The notes: a model not told the origin generated them from the letters alone. DNA of 43,204 bases from Longimicrobium sp. (GCA_036389135.1 DASVQP010000093.1:1-43204), one strand, 5' to 3'; shown: positions 1-9,173, counted from the first letter of the stretch. Numbers and translations: made by a program.

Positions 1-98
1 GGCGCTGGCGGGGATCTGGGCGGAGGTGCTGGGGGTGGAGCGGGTGGGGGTGGAGGACGACTTCTTCGCGCTGGGCGGGCACTCGCTGCTGGCCACGC
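1..98 (+). repeat. T-domain repeat shared with 41170-41267
   Basis: Bases 1-98 match 41170-41267 with no mismatch; the first difference is G at 99 against A at 41268. Both copies code for the same part of a carrier domain. The identity suggests recent duplication or gene conversion between NRPS modules. The fact that the window begins exactly here suggests a contig broken at a repeat. Confidence 0.85.
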
Positions 99-289
99 GG
101 GTGGTGGCGCGGGTGCGCGCCGCCCTGGGCGTGGAGCTGCCCATGCGCGCCCTCTTCGAAGACTCCACGGTGGCGCGGGTGGCTGCGCGCGTCGAGCAGC
201 TGCGCACCACCCACTCCACCCCCCTCCCCGCCATCGCTCCCCGGGGGCGCGAGCGCTACCGGACGCAGCTTGCGTCCATCTCCCACTGA
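2..289 (+). CDS. NRPS C-terminal thiolation (carrier) domain, 5' truncated
   Basis: This is the last part of a non-ribosomal peptide synthetase whose beginning lies outside the window. The open frame runs in from the first base with no start codon needed. It reads a complete peptidyl-carrier (T) domain: the 4'-phosphopantetheine attachment motif LGGHSLL is visible near residues 25-31 of the fragment. A short tail follows and ends at a TGA, so no thioesterase is present and the chain must pass to another protein. The next NRPS starts 25 bp downstream with a condensation domain, which fits a hand-over in trans. The first 98 bases are identical to the last T domain of the gene at 36374-41494, so the window edge lies inside a repeat. 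Confidence 0.93.
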   Translation, partial: ALAGIWAEVLGVERVGVEDDFFALGGHSLLATRVVARVRAALGVELPMRALFEDSTVARVAARVEQLRTTHSTPLPAIAPRGRERYRTQLASISH

Positions 290-314
290 CCGACCATAGG
301 GGTACCTGAGAACG

Positions 315-3300
315 ATGTCCATGACCACGATTTCGGAGCTGCCGTACGGCCAGGAAGCCGGCGCGGTGGACGAGGTGTTCGCCTTTCCGCTCTCGCTTGC
401 GCAGGAGCGGATGTGGTACCTCCACCAGATGGAGCCCGGCAGCGCCCTCTACAACATCCCCTCGGCCATGCGGCTGCGGGGGCCGCTGGACGAGGGCGCC
501 CTTCGCCATGCCCTGGACGAGCTGGTGCGCCGGCACGAGCCGCTCCGCACCACCTTCGGGATGCTGGACGGAGAGCCGGTGCAGGTGGTGCACCCGCCCC
601 GTCCCCTGGAGCTTCCGATGACGGAGCTGCAGGGGGCGGAGGCGGGGCTCCGCGACGAGGCGCTGAGGTCGTGCATGCGCGACGAGGCGGCGCGCCCCTT
701 CGACCTGGCCGCCGGCCCCGTGTTCCGCGCCCAGCTGGTGCGGCTGGCTCCCGACGAGCACACGCTCCTCCTCTCCATCCACCACATCGTCACCGACGGG
801 TGGAGCATGGGGATTCTCCTGCGCGAGCTGGGGGCCCTGTACGCCGCGTACCGGCGCGGCGAGCCGAGCCCCCTCCCCGAGCTCCCCATCCAGTACGCGG
901 ACTACGCGATCTGGCAGCGGGAGCACCTGCAGGGGGCGGGGCTGGCCTCGCAGCTGGACTACTGGCGCGAGCGGCTGGAGGGCGCCCCCGCCGTCCTGGA
1001 GCTCCCCACCGACCGGCCGCGCCCCCCCGTGGCCTCCTTTCGCGGCGCCACCGAGCGGGTGGCCCTCCCGGCGGAGCTCGCGCGGGCGCTGCGCGCGCTC
1101 GCCCAGCGCGAAGGGTGCACCCTCTTCGTGGTGCTCCTCGCCGCATGGCAGGCGCTTCTCGCCCGCTACGCCGGCACCGACGACGTGGTGGTGGGCACCA
1201 CCGTCGCCAACCGCACGCTCGGCGAAACGGAGGGGCTGGTGGGGCTCTTCTTCAACGTTCTGGCGCTGCGCACGCGCTCGGGCGGCGACCCCAGCTTCCG
1301 CGAGCTGGTGGCACGGGTCCGCGAGACCACGCTGGGTGCCCTGCAGCACCAGGACGTCCCGTTCGGCAGCGTGGTGGAGGCGGTGCGCCCGGAGCGCAGC
1401 CCCAGCCACGCGCCCGTCTTCCAGGTGCTCTTCGAGCTCCACAACGCCTCGGGGGCCGCGCTCTCCCTTCCCGGCCTGGAGCTGAGCTCGGCCGAGTACG
1501 AGCTGGTGACGGCCAAGTACGACATCACCCTCACCCTGGTGGACCGGGCGGACGGGATCGCCGGGGGCCTGCAGTACGCCACCGACCTTTTCGACGCGTC
1601 CACCATGCGGCGCATGGCCGGGCACTTCCAGGTGCTGCTGGAGGCGGTGGCGGCCGACCCGGAGGTGCGTCTCTCCAGCGCTCCCCTCCTCACCCCGCCC
1701 GAGCGCCAGCGGGAGCTGGGGGAGTGGAACGACACGGCCGCGGAATACCCCCACGTCTGCATCCACCAGCTGTTCGAGGAGCAGGCCAGGGAGACGCCCC
1801 ATGCCGTGGCCGCCGTGTTCCAGGACGAGCGGCTCACCTACGCGCAGCTGGATGCCCGCGCCAACCAGCTCGCGCACCGGCTCCGGCGCATGGGGGTGGG
1901 CCCCGAGTCGCGGGTGGCGCTCTGCCTGGAGAGGGGGCTGGAGCTGCTGGTGGCCTTCTTCGGCGTGCTCAAGGCGGGGGGCGCCTACGTTCCCCTGGAC
2001 CCCACCCACCCGGCCGAGCGGCTGCGCTACATGCTGGAGGACAGCGGGGCCGGCGTCCTCCTCACGCAGAGCTGGCTGGTGGACGGGCTGCCGCCCCACG
2101 GGGCCGAGGTGCTGGCGCTGGACACGCTCGCGCTCGCGCACGAGCCGGCCACCCCTCCGCGGAGCGGGGTGACGCCGGAGAACCTGGCGTACATCTACTA
2201 CACCTCCGGCTCCACCGGGCGCCCCAAGGGGGTGGTGATGCACCACTACGGCCCCGCCAACTACTTCGCCTGGTGCCGGCACGCCTACCGCGCCGCGGGG
2301 GGGCGGGGGGCGCCCATCCTCTCGTCCATGGCGGTGGACCTCACGCTGGCCAACTTCCTCCCCCTGTTCACGGGGGCGCAGGTGGTGCTCCTTCCCGAGG
2401 GGCCCGGGGTGGACGCGCTGGCCGACGCCATCCGCGAGGGGCCGCCCTTCGGGATGATCAAGATCACCCCCACCCACCTCGCCCTCCTCACCGCCCTCCT
2501 CACCCCGGAGGAGGCGGCGGCCAGCACCGGGGTGCTCGTGATCGGGGCGGACAACCTGATGGGCGAGTCCACCGTGTTCTGGCAGGAGTCGGCGCCGGAC
2601 GTCACGCTGATCAACGAGTACGGGCCCACCGAAACGGTGGTGGGGTGCTCCATCTACACCCTCCCCCCCGGCGCCCACCGGGAGGGGCGCGTCCCCATCG
2701 GCCGCCCCATCCCCAACCTCACCATGTACGTGCTCGACGAGCGCATGGAGCCGGTGCCGGTGGGGGTGCCCGGAGAGCTCTACATCGGCGGCGTGGGGGT
2801 GGCGCGCGGCTACCTGAATCGCGCGGCGCTCACCGCCGAGAAGTTCGTTCCCGACCCGTTCAGCCCCCGGGCCGGCGAGCGCCTCTACCGCACCGGCGAC
2901 CAGGCGCGCCGGCTGGCCGACGGGAACATCGAGTTCCTGGGCCGCCGCGACTTCCAGGTCAAGATCCGCGGCTACCGCATCGAGATCGGCGAGGTGGAGA
3001 GCGTGCTGCGCCAGCAGCCCTCCGTGCAGGACGTGCTGGTGATGGCGCGCGAGGACCGGCCGGGTGACCCGCGCCTGGTGGCGTACGTGGTGCCCCGGGG
3101 AGAGGGGGCGGAGCCGGAGCTCCGCCAGGCGCTGCGGGCCCGGGTGCCGGAGTACATGATCCCTTCCGCCTTCGTGTTCCTGGAGCGGCTCCCCGCCGGC
3201 TCCACGGGAAAGGTGGACCGGAAGCTCCTTCCCGCCCCCGAGGCGCGCCCGGCGCTGGAGGAGGCCCCCGGCGCCCCGGACGACCCGCTGGAGCTGCGCA

Positions 3301-4382
3301 TGGTGGAGGTGTGGGAGGAGGTGCTGGGGGTGCACCCCGTGGGGGTCGACGACGACTTCTTCGAGCTGGGCGGCAACTCGCTCCTTTCCGTGCGCCTGCT
3401 GGCCCGCATCCGCCGGGCCTTCGGCTGCGACTTCCCCCTCGCCGCCCTGGTCACGGGGGGGACGGCCCGGGCCGCGGCCGCGGCGGTGCGCGACGCCCTG
3501 GGCGCCCTCCCCACCGTGGCCACGCCGCTGGTGGCGATCCGGCCAGAGGGGGGGCGGGCGCCCCTCTTCTGCGTGCACCCGGCGGGGGGCGGGGTGCTGG
3601 GCTACGTGGCGCTGGCCCGCCACCTGGGCGCGGACCAGCCCGTGTACGGGCTGCAGGACCCGCTCTACGCGGAGGGGGAGCGCTCCGATCTCCCCGTGGA
3701 GGAGCTGGCGGCGCGCTACCTGGAGGCGATCCGCCCGGTACGCGGGAGCGGGCCCGTGCGGCTGCTGGGGTGGTCGTTTGGCGGGGTGGTGGCCTTCGAG
3801 ATGGCCCGGCAGCTCCGCGAGCGGGGCGAGGAGGTGGGCCTCCTGGCCCTGCTGGACACCATCGCCCCCACCGCGGACTACGCCGCCTTCTTCAACGACA
3901 CGGAAGAGGTGGAGAGCAAGGTGCTCTTCGGCATCGCGCGCGAAGCGGCCGCATCGCGCGGGAAGGCGCTCGGCCTCCGCTACCACGAGGTGCGCGAGGC
4001 CGAGGGCGAGGAGCGGCTGGCCCGCGTGGTGGAAGCGCTGAAGCGCGCGGGGGTGGTGCACGCGGACACCCCTCCCTCGGCCATGGATGCCGCGCTCCGG
4101 CAGTGGTGGTCGCGCATGGAGCTGCTCCACCGGTACGTTCCCCGCCCCTACGCGGGAGAGATCACCCTGTTCCGCGCCCAAGGGGTGGACGAGCAGGTGC
4201 AGGAGGCGTGGCCGGAGCTGGCCGAGCGCTTCCTGCGCGACCCCACCCGCGGCTGGGCACCGCTCGCCTCGCACCCCGTGCGCGTGGTGGAGGTTCCCGG
4301 CGAGCACGCCACGCTGGGCACCGAGCCGCACGTGCGCACGCTGGCCGCCCGGCTCGCCGAGTGCCTCGGCGGCCCCGGGTGA
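315..4382 (+). CDS. Terminal NRPS module, C-A-T-TE, Asn-like adenylation code
   Basis: A 1355-residue termination module of a non-ribosomal peptide synthetase. Domains in order: condensation (about 25-460, active-site motif HHIVTDG near 156), adenylation (about 480-990, TSGSTGRPKG near 630 and YGPTET further on), carrier (LGGNSLL near 1018) and thioesterase (about 1070-1355, GWSFGG nucleophile near 1151 and a catalytic His in GEHATLG). By alignment in the head to GrsA the pocket residues read DLAKVGEVG plus the usual Lys, closest to the Asn code DLTKVGEVGK that I remember. The chain is therefore inferred to end in Asn and to be released by the thioesterase. The start ATG at 315 follows a GAG-containing leader 25 bp after the previous stop, so the two NRPS genes look co-transcribed. 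Confidence 0.95.
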   Translation: MSMTTISELPYGQEAGAVDEVFAFPLSLAQERMWYLHQMEPGSALYNIPSAMRLRGPLDEGALRHALDELVRRHEPLRTTFGMLDGEPVQVVHPPRPLELPMTELQGAEAGLRDEALRSCMRDEAARPFDLAAGPVFRAQLVRLAPDEHTLLLSIHHIVTDGWSMGILLRELGALYAAYRRGEPSPLPELPIQYADYAIWQREHLQGAGLASQLDYWRERLEGAPAVLELPTDRPRPPVASFRGATERVALPAELARALRALAQREGCTLFVVLLAAWQALLARYAGTDDVVVGTTVANRTLGETEGLVGLFFNVLALRTRSGGDPSFRELVARVRETTLGALQHQDVPFGSVVEAVRPERSPSHAPVFQVLFELHNASGAALSLPGLELSSAEYELVTAKYDITLTLVDRADGIAGGLQYATDLFDASTMRRMAGHFQVLLEAVAADPEVRLSSAPLLTPPERQRELGEWNDTAAEYPHVCIHQLFEEQARETPHAVAAVFQDERLTYAQLDARANQLAHRLRRMGVGPESRVALCLERGLELLVAFFGVLKAGGAYVPLDPTHPAERLRYMLEDSGAGVLLTQSWLVDGLPPHGAEVLALDTLALAHEPATPPRSGVTPENLAYIYYTSGSTGRPKGVVMHHYGPANYFAWCRHAYRAAGGRGAPILSSMAVDLTLANFLPLFTGAQVVLLPEGPGVDALADAIREGPPFGMIKITPTHLALLTALLTPEEAAASTGVLVIGADNLMGESTVFWQESAPDVTLINEYGPTETVVGCSIYTLPPGAHREGRVPIGRPIPNLTMYVLDERMEPVPVGVPGELYIGGVGVARGYLNRAALTAEKFVPDPFSPRAGERLYRTGDQARRLADGNIEFLGRRDFQVKIRGYRIEIGEVESVLRQQPSVQDVLVMAREDRPGDPRLVAYVVPRGEGAEPELRQALRARVPEYMIPSAFVFLERLPAGSTGKVDRKLLPAPEARPALEEAPGAPDDPLELRMVEVWEEVLGVHPVGVDDDFFELGGNSLLSVRLLARIRRAFGCDFPLAALVTGGTARAAAAAVRDALGALPTVATPLVAIRPEGGRAPLFCVHPAGGGVLGYVALARHLGADQPVYGLQDPLYAEGERSDLPVEELAARYLEAIRPVRGSGPVRLLGWSFGGVVAFEMARQLRERGEEVGLLALLDTIAPTADYAAFFNDTEEVESKVLFGIAREAAASRGKALGLRYHEVREAEGEERLARVVEALKRAGVVHADTPPSAMDAALRQWWSRMELLHRYVPRPYAGEITLFRAQGVDEQVQEAWPELAERFLRDPTRGWAPLASHPVRVVEVPGEHATLGTEPHVRTLAARLAECLGGPG

Positions 4383-4412
4383 CGGAGGCCCTCTACGCGG
4401 TTAGGGGAAGTC

Positions 4413-4474
4413 CTGAGTGCTGAGTCCTAAGTGCTAAACAGCGGCTGACTAAGCACTCAGGACTCAGCACTCAG
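4413..4474. repeat. Imperfect inverted repeat after the NRPS thioesterase gene
   Basis: Left arm about 4413-4437 and right arm about 4450-4474 pair over roughly 24 bp with two mismatches, around a 12-base loop. The stem could fold in RNA and end transcription of the NRPS gene at 4382 or separate it from the reductase gene. There is no T-run directly after it on the plus strand, so a standard rho-independent terminator is not shown. Confidence 0.6.
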
Positions 4475-4517
4475 CACTCAGCACTCAGCACTTTGCACTT
4501 TGCACTTTGCACTTCGG
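4462..4517 (+). repeat. Heptanucleotide tandem repeat (ACTCAGC)4 (ACTTTGC)3
   Basis: Four perfect ACTCAGC units (4462-4489) are followed without a break by three perfect ACTTTGC units (4490-4510) and a degenerate ACTTCGG. The right arm of the neighbouring inverted repeat is made from the same units. The array ends 33 bp before the start codon of the reductase gene, so it lies in its 5' leader. Confidence 0.9.
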
Positions 4518-4549
4518 TTTCCGGCAAGATCACACGCACAGGAGAGCGA

Positions 4550-5311
4550 GTGGAGATCAGGAATGCGCGCGCGGTGGTGACCGGGGCGGCGAGCGGGCTG
4601 GGCTACACCTTTGCGCTGGAGCTGGCCCGCGAAGGGGCGGCGGTGGTGGCCGGCGACATCGACGAGGAAGGGCTGGCGCGGCTGGCGGCCGAGGGCGCCG
4701 GGCTCCCGGGCAGGATCTCCACCGCCCGGGTGGACGTGGCCGACGAGGCGTCGGTGCGCGAGTTCGTGGAAGGGGCCTTCGGCACCCTGGGGATGGTGAA
4801 CGCCCTGGTCAACAACGCGGGGGTGCTCCTGGACGGCCTGCTGGTGAAGCGCGAGGCCGGCTGGGTGAGGAAGCTTCCCACCGCGCAGTGGCAGCGCGTG
4901 CTGGACGTGAACCTCACCGGCAGCTTTCTCGCCGCGCGCGAGGTGGCGGCGGGGATGCTGGAGCGGCGCCTCAGGAACTGCGTCATCGTGAACATCTCGT
5001 CGCTGGTGCGCGGGGGGAACGAAGGGCAGTCCGCGTACGCCGCTTCCAAGGCGGGGCTCGACGCCGTCACCCGCACCTGGGCCGCGGAGCTCGCGCCGTA
5101 CGGGATCCGCGTGGGAGCCATCGCTCCCGGCCTGGTGGACACCCCCATCCTCCAGCACGTCTCCGACGAGGCGAAGGAGGCCCTAATCCAGCGCATCCCC
5201 CTGCGCCGCCTGGGGACCACGCGCGAGATCTGGCTGGCGCTGCGCTTCATCATGGAATGCGACTTTTTCAACGGAAAGGTGATCGAGGTGGACGGCGGCG
5301 CGGTGGTGTGA
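4550..5311 (+). CDS. SDR-family NAD(P)-dependent oxidoreductase (FabG-like)
   Basis: A 253-residue classical short-chain dehydrogenase/reductase, presumably cytosolic and reducing or oxidising a carbonyl/alcohol with NAD(P)(H). The Rossmann motif TGAASGLG lies at residues 11-18, the NNAG motif in the middle, the catalytic Tyr163 and Lys167 in SAYAASK, and the family ending VIEVDGGAVV is present. The GTG at 4550 is chosen because AGGAGAG lies just upstream and the protein then begins right before the first beta strand. An upstream TTG at 4493 would put the repeat array into the protein. It sits between the terminal NRPS and the MbtH gene on the same strand and may tailor the peptide or make a precursor; the substrate cannot be read from the sequence. 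Confidence 0.9.
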   Translation: MEIRNARAVVTGAASGLGYTFALELAREGAAVVAGDIDEEGLARLAAEGAGLPGRISTARVDVADEASVREFVEGAFGTLGMVNALVNNAGVLLDGLLVKREAGWVRKLPTAQWQRVLDVNLTGSFLAAREVAAGMLERRLRNCVIVNISSLVRGGNEGQSAYAASKAGLDAVTRTWAAELAPYGIRVGAIAPGLVDTPILQHVSDEAKEALIQRIPLRRLGTTREIWLALRFIMECDFFNGKVIEVDGGAVV

Positions 5312-5338
5312 CGGTGGGGCTGGAGGATGGCGGATATG

Positions 5339-5351
5339 GCAAAAATTTTGC
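5339..5351. promoter_or_regulatory. Short A/T-rich palindrome upstream of the MbtH gene
   Basis: GCAAAAATTTTGC is a symmetric 13-mer, a strong local departure from the GC-rich surroundings. It lies 28 bp after the reductase stop and about 230 bp before the MbtH start, in a 272-bp gap with no other recognisable gene. It may be an operator or promoter element; no clear -35/-10 pair was found. Confidence 0.25.
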
Positions 5352-5583
5352 GTGTGGAGGAACGCCGGGACGTCCCGCGAGGGAGGCCCGCCGAACGGCG
5401 CGCCCCCCGTTCCTCCCCGTCCACGCACACCCTTCCAGCGGTACCGGGCGGCAGAGGAACGCCGTTCCGCGAAGCATCCATGGAAAAAATTCCGGCGGGT
5501 GCCGGTTTACCGGGGCACGGGCCCCGCGAGCGGGCGGCAGAGGGTGTGCCGCGCCTTCATCCACTCTGGCAGTGAGAACGTAG

Positions 5584-5799
5584 ATGAGCGATGCGGATCG
5601 TGATGACCAGACGGTGTACACCGTAGTCCTGAACCACGAGGAGCAGTACTCCATCTGGCCCGCGGGGCGGGAGATTCCGAACGGGTGGAGCGAGGCGGGG
5701 AAGACGGGGACCAAGGCGGAGTGCCTCGAATACGTCGACCAGGTGTGGACCGACATGCGCCCGCTCTCCCTGCGCAAGCAGATGGAAGCCACCGGTTGA
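5584..5799 (+). CDS. MbtH-like protein, NRPS adenylation-domain activator
   Basis: A 71-residue MbtH-like protein. Such proteins bind adenylation domains and are needed for the folding or activity of many of them. The family signature is complete: [10 protein letters not shown], then PNGW, a Cys-Leu pair (ECLEYV) and the closing WTDMRP with SLR. The length is typical. ATG at 5584 follows GTGAGAACG. It is separated from the reductase gene by a 272-bp gap but is on the same strand as the NRPS genes 315-4382, and it may serve all adenylation domains of the cluster. Confidence 0.97.
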   Translation: MSDADRDDQTVYTVVLNHEEQYSIWPAGREIPNGWSEAGKTGTKAECLEYVDQVWTDMRPLSLRKQMEATG

Positions 5800-5861
5800 C
5801 CACCCTTCCGCGGGCCGAGGTCATTCCCCCGGCCCGCTCCTCCACCCCTCTCCGGCCCGCC

Positions 5862-7115
5862 ATGCCCCCGTCCCCGCCGCTTCTCCTCTGCCCGGGAGCC
5901 CTGTTCGACGCCCCGGCTGGAAGGCTCGTGCGCGGGATGCGGGTGCTGGTGCGCGGCGGCCGCGTGGAGGCCGTGGGCAGGGGGGTGGAGGCCCCGGAGG
6001 GCGCCCGGGTGGTGGAGATGCCGGGGTGCACCCTCCTTCCGGGGCTGATCGACACCCATACCCACCTCCTGCTGGAGGCCGCCCCGGACGAGGGGATGGG
6101 GGCCGCGACCCTGCGCTCCGTGGTGCTGGAGGGCGAGGCGCTGCGCACGCTGCGCGGCGCCGGCCGCGCGCGCAGCTACCTGGACGCGGGGATCACCACC
6201 GTGCGCGACCTGGGGAACGCGGGGGTGTTCTGCGACGTCGCCCTGCGCGACGCGATCGCGGAGGGGAGCGTGCCGGGGCCGCGCATGTACGTTTCAGGCC
6301 CGGGGCTGAGCCCGGCCGGCGGCCAGGCGGACGGGCTCCAGTATCGCCACCGCGCCCTCGCGGGCGAGGAGTACCGGGTCGTGGCCGGCGTGGCCGACGC
6401 GGTGGCGGCGGTGCGCGAGCACGTCTTTCAGGGGGTGGACCTGCTCAAGGTGTACGCGGACACCCGGCCCAACCGCGCCTTCCTCTCCGTGGCGGAGCTG
6501 CGGGCGATCTGCGACGAGGCCCACCTCTTTGGGCTGCGCGTGGCCGCCCACGCCACCGGCGACGCGTCCGTGGAGCGGGCGCTGGAAGCGGGGGTGGACT
6601 CCATCGAGCACGCGTACACCGTGTCCACCGGCGCGCTGGAGCGGATGGCGGAGCGCGGGGTGGTGCTGGTGCCCACCGACATGGACACGCTCCTGGGCCG
6701 CCGCCACCTGGACCGGCTGCGGCTGGAGCCCCCGCTCACGGAAGAGCAGCTCTCGGACGCCTTCGCCGCTCCCCACGACCGGCTGCGGCGCGCCCTGGCG
6801 GCCGGGGTCACCGTGGCGGCCGGCTCGGACATGTACCTGGAGCTGGGGATGCCGCGGGGCGAGGCCGCCCGCCGGGTGCTGTTCGCCTACGCCGAGGCGG
6901 GGATGGCGCCCGCCCTGGTGCTGCAGGCCGCCACCTGCAACGCCGCCCGCCTCCTGGGAGAACCCGGGCTGGGCGTGGTGGAGCCGGGGGCGCACGCCGA
7001 CCTGGTGGCCGTGGAGGGCGACCCCCTGGCCGACCTCCACTCGCTCGACAGGGTGCGGCTGGTGGTGCGGGCGGGCAACATCTGGCGCGGAGAGCATGGT
7101 GCCGCGCCCCAGTGA
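5862..7115 (+). CDS. Metal-dependent amidohydrolase (imidazolonepropionase/prolidase-like), cytosolic
   Basis: A 417-residue amidohydrolase of the COG1228 type (imidazolonepropionase and Xaa-Pro dipeptidase relatives). Metal ligands expected for the fold are visible: HxH at His66/His68 (DTHTH), Lys196 where some relatives carry a carboxylated lysine, His230 (AAHATGD), His250 (IEHAY) and Asp323 (GSDMY). No signal peptide is seen when the ATG at 5862 is used. It starts about 60 bp after the MbtH stop, and its end overlaps the start of the next gene by 20 bp. In an NRPS setting it could hydrolyse a peptide bond or a cyclic amide of the product, but this is inference; it could equally be a housekeeping peptidase. 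Confidence 0.88.
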   Translation: MPPSPPLLLCPGALFDAPAGRLVRGMRVLVRGGRVEAVGRGVEAPEGARVVEMPGCTLLPGLIDTHTHLLLEAAPDEGMGAATLRSVVLEGEALRTLRGAGRARSYLDAGITTVRDLGNAGVFCDVALRDAIAEGSVPGPRMYVSGPGLSPAGGQADGLQYRHRALAGEEYRVVAGVADAVAAVREHVFQGVDLLKVYADTRPNRAFLSVAELRAICDEAHLFGLRVAAHATGDASVERALEAGVDSIEHAYTVSTGALERMAERGVVLVPTDMDTLLGRRHLDRLRLEPPLTEEQLSDAFAAPHDRLRRALAAGVTVAAGSDMYLELGMPRGEAARRVLFAYAEAGMAPALVLQAATCNAARLLGEPGLGVVEPGAHADLVAVEGDPLADLHSLDRVRLVVRAGNIWRGEHGAAPQ

Positions 7116-7764
7116 GCACGCGCCGCGCGCGCCCTTCGCGCGACGGAAGATCCCCCGGTGGGTCCGGAAGACGCTGGCCGATTCGACGCTGATCGTGTTC
7201 AGCATCCTCCTGGCGCTGGCGGCCGACGGGTGGTGGGAGGAGAGGGAGAACCTGAACCGCGCACGCCGGAGCCTCGTCACCTTTGAGCACGAGATCCAGC
7301 AGAACCGGGCCGACCTGAGCAAGCTCCTTCCCTACCACCGCACGCTGGAGCGGTCGTTCTCGCACGCGGCCACCACCCACACCGTGCGCAGCGTGACGGA
7401 TTGGCACCGCATCGAGGGGTGGGCCGGCGGCTTCCACCCCGCGTTCCTCCTGGACACGGCGTGGAAGACCGCCCTCGCCACCGGGGTCATCTCCCACCTG
7501 GACTACGAGACGGTGGCCGCGCTCTCGCGCGTATACGTGCTCCAGGAGCGGCTGGACGCCTACAACCGGTCCACCCTCTCCACCATGGACCCCACCGACG
7601 TGGCGATGGCCTCCACGGTGCAGCGTGCCTCCGTCTACCTGCAGGACGTGACCACCTACGAGGAGCTGCTCCTGCGGGAGTACGAGGCGGCGCTGGCCCG
7701 CATCCACCGCCACGTGCCCGCGGCGGCCGTGACGGCGCGCCACGGGCCGGGGCAGGGCCCGTGA
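7096..7764 (+). CDS. Uncharacterised membrane-anchored protein, 222 aa
   Basis: I do not recognise the family. Residues about 27-45 form one hydrophobic segment (STLIVFSILLALAA) preceded by a run of Arg and Lys, so the protein is probably anchored by its N-terminus with the rest outside the cytoplasm. The remainder is mostly polar and helical. The ATG at 7096 follows GGAGAG and overlaps the end of the preceding amidohydrolase gene. Its stop TGA shares a base with the ATG of the next amidohydrolase gene (TGATG at 7762-7766), so the three genes look translationally coupled. Its placement between two amidohydrolases suggests a shared role, which is inference. Confidence 0.75.
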   Translation: MVPRPSEHAPRAPFARRKIPRWVRKTLADSTLIVFSILLALAADGWWEERENLNRARRSLVTFEHEIQQNRADLSKLLPYHRTLERSFSHAATTHTVRSVTDWHRIEGWAGGFHPAFLLDTAWKTALATGVISHLDYETVAALSRVYVLQERLDAYNRSTLSTMDPTDVAMASTVQRASVYLQDVTTYEELLLREYEAALARIHRHVPAAAVTARHGPGQGP

Positions 7765-9173
7765 TGCGCTTCTTCCATCCTCCCCTTCCCGCGATCATGA
7801 GAACGCCTGCGGTCCCGGTTCTGCTCGCCTGTACCCTCCTGGCCACGCGGGCGCCGGCCCAGGGGCCGCTTTCGCCGCCCCCGGTCGCCATCACGCACGT
7901 CACCGTGGTGGACCCGGCGGGCGGGGTGCCGCTCCGCGACGTCACCGTGATCACGGAGGGGGGGCGGATCCGGCAGATCTCGCCCGCCGCCGGGGTGGAG
8001 ATCCCCACGGGCGCCCTGGTGGTGAACGGGGCGGGCCGCTACCTGATCGCCGGCCTGTGGGACATGCACGTGCACCTGGCCGCGGCGGGGGAGTCGGTCC
8101 TCCCCGTCCTGGTGTCGCAGGGGGTGCTGGGCGTGCGCGACATGGGGGGGGGCTTCGAGCAGGTGCGCGCGTGGCGGTCGCGCGTGGAGGCCGGGGAGAG
8201 CGTGGGGCCGCGCATCCGCACGGCCGGCCCCATCGTGGAGAATGCCGCGTGGCTGGCGCGGCTCCAGCGCATCCCCGTCGCGGCGGAGTTCATCGCTTCG
8301 CAGCCCCGGGTGGGCGTTTCCACGGTGGGGGAAGCGCGGCGGGCAGTGGACTCGCTGGCGGCGCTGGGGGTGGACTTCGTAAAGGTGCGCAACGCGCCTC
8401 CCTGGGCGGTGTACTCCGCGCTCGTGCGGCACGCGCACGAGCGCGGCCTAACCGTGGTGGGCCACACCCCCGAGGGCGGGATAGGGCTGCGAGGCGCGCT
8501 GCGGGCGGGGCAGCACACCATCGAGCACATCGACGTGCTCGCCCGGGAGCTGAACCCGCTCTCGCCGGCGGAGCGCGGCCAGCTCTTCGCCCTCATGATC
8601 CGCGACCACGTGGGGTACACGCCCACCCTCGTCGCCGAGATGACGCGCATCGTGAGGCGGGACCAGGTGGCGGCGGTGGTGGCCGACAGCCTGGGGCTGC
8701 GGGACCCCCGCCGGCGGCGCCTCTCACCCGAGCTGCTCTCCTACTGGCGGCTCCAGCAGCGGCTGGATGCGTACGACACCCAAAAGGACTGGAGGGCGCA
8801 GATCGAGAGCGCCCTCGGGCACCTCCGCGCGATGAACCGGGCCGGCGTGACGATGCTGGCCGGAACGGACCTGGGGGCGCGGCTCGTCTACCCCGGGTCC
8901 AGCCTCCACGACGAGCTCGCCCTTCTGGTGGAGCACGCGGGTCTCTCCCCGCTGGATGCGTTGCGGGCGGCGACCCGGAACGCCGCGGAATCGCTGGGGC
9001 TGGGCGAGTGCTGCGGCTCGGTGGAGGTGGGCAAGGCCGCCGACCTCGTCCTCCTGGACGCGGACCCGCTGCAGGACATCCGCAACACGCGGCGCATCCA
9101 CGCGGTGGTGCGCGGCGGGAAGCTCTACTCGCGCCCCGCGCTGGACTCCCTGACGCGGGGAGAGACCCGGTAG
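7764..9173 (+). CDS. Exported amidohydrolase (COG1228-like) with signal peptide
   Basis: A second amidohydrolase of the same superfamily, 469 residues. It has a signal peptide ending near the site APAQ, so it is expected outside the cytoplasm, unlike the gene at 5862. Metal ligands: His102 and His104 (DMHVH), Lys207, His234 (GHTPEG), His255 (IEHID) and Asp369 (AGTDLGA). Translation from the ATG at 7764 gives TGATG coupling with the preceding gene. An ATG at 7797 would give a more typical signal peptide and is a real alternative. The final gene of the plus-strand run; the recombinase gene converges on it after 30 bp. Two related hydrolases in different compartments next to a terminal NRPS could act on the exported product or on host peptides. 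Confidence 0.87.
   Translation: MRFFHPPLPAIMRTPAVPVLLACTLLATRAPAQGPLSPPPVAITHVTVVDPAGGVPLRDVTVITEGGRIRQISPAAGVEIPTGALVVNGAGRYLIAGLWDMHVHLAAAGESVLPVLVSQGVLGVRDMGGGFEQVRAWRSRVEAGESVGPRIRTAGPIVENAAWLARLQRIPVAAEFIASQPRVGVSTVGEARRAVDSLAALGVDFVKVRNAPPWAVYSALVRHAHERGLTVVGHTPEGGIGLRGALRAGQHTIEHIDVLARELNPLSPAERGQLFALMIRDHVGYTPTLVAEMTRIVRRDQVAAVVADSLGLRDPRRRRLSPELLSYWRLQQRLDAYDTQKDWRAQIESALGHLRAMNRAGVTMLAGTDLGARLVYPGSSLHDELALLVEHAGLSPLDALRAATRNAAESLGLGECCGSVEVGKAADLVLLDADPLQDIRNTRRIHAVVRGGKLYSRPALDSLTRGETR

Noticed and set aside
315-4382. A prodrug-type N-acyl-D-Asn mechanism, because an Asn module and peptidases are present
   Set aside because: The Asn module carries the thioesterase and is therefore last, not first. 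No epimerase domain or ClbP-type serine peptidase is seen.
4462-4517. The heptamer array as a CRISPR
   Set aside because: The units are contiguous 7-mers without spacers, and no cas gene is present.
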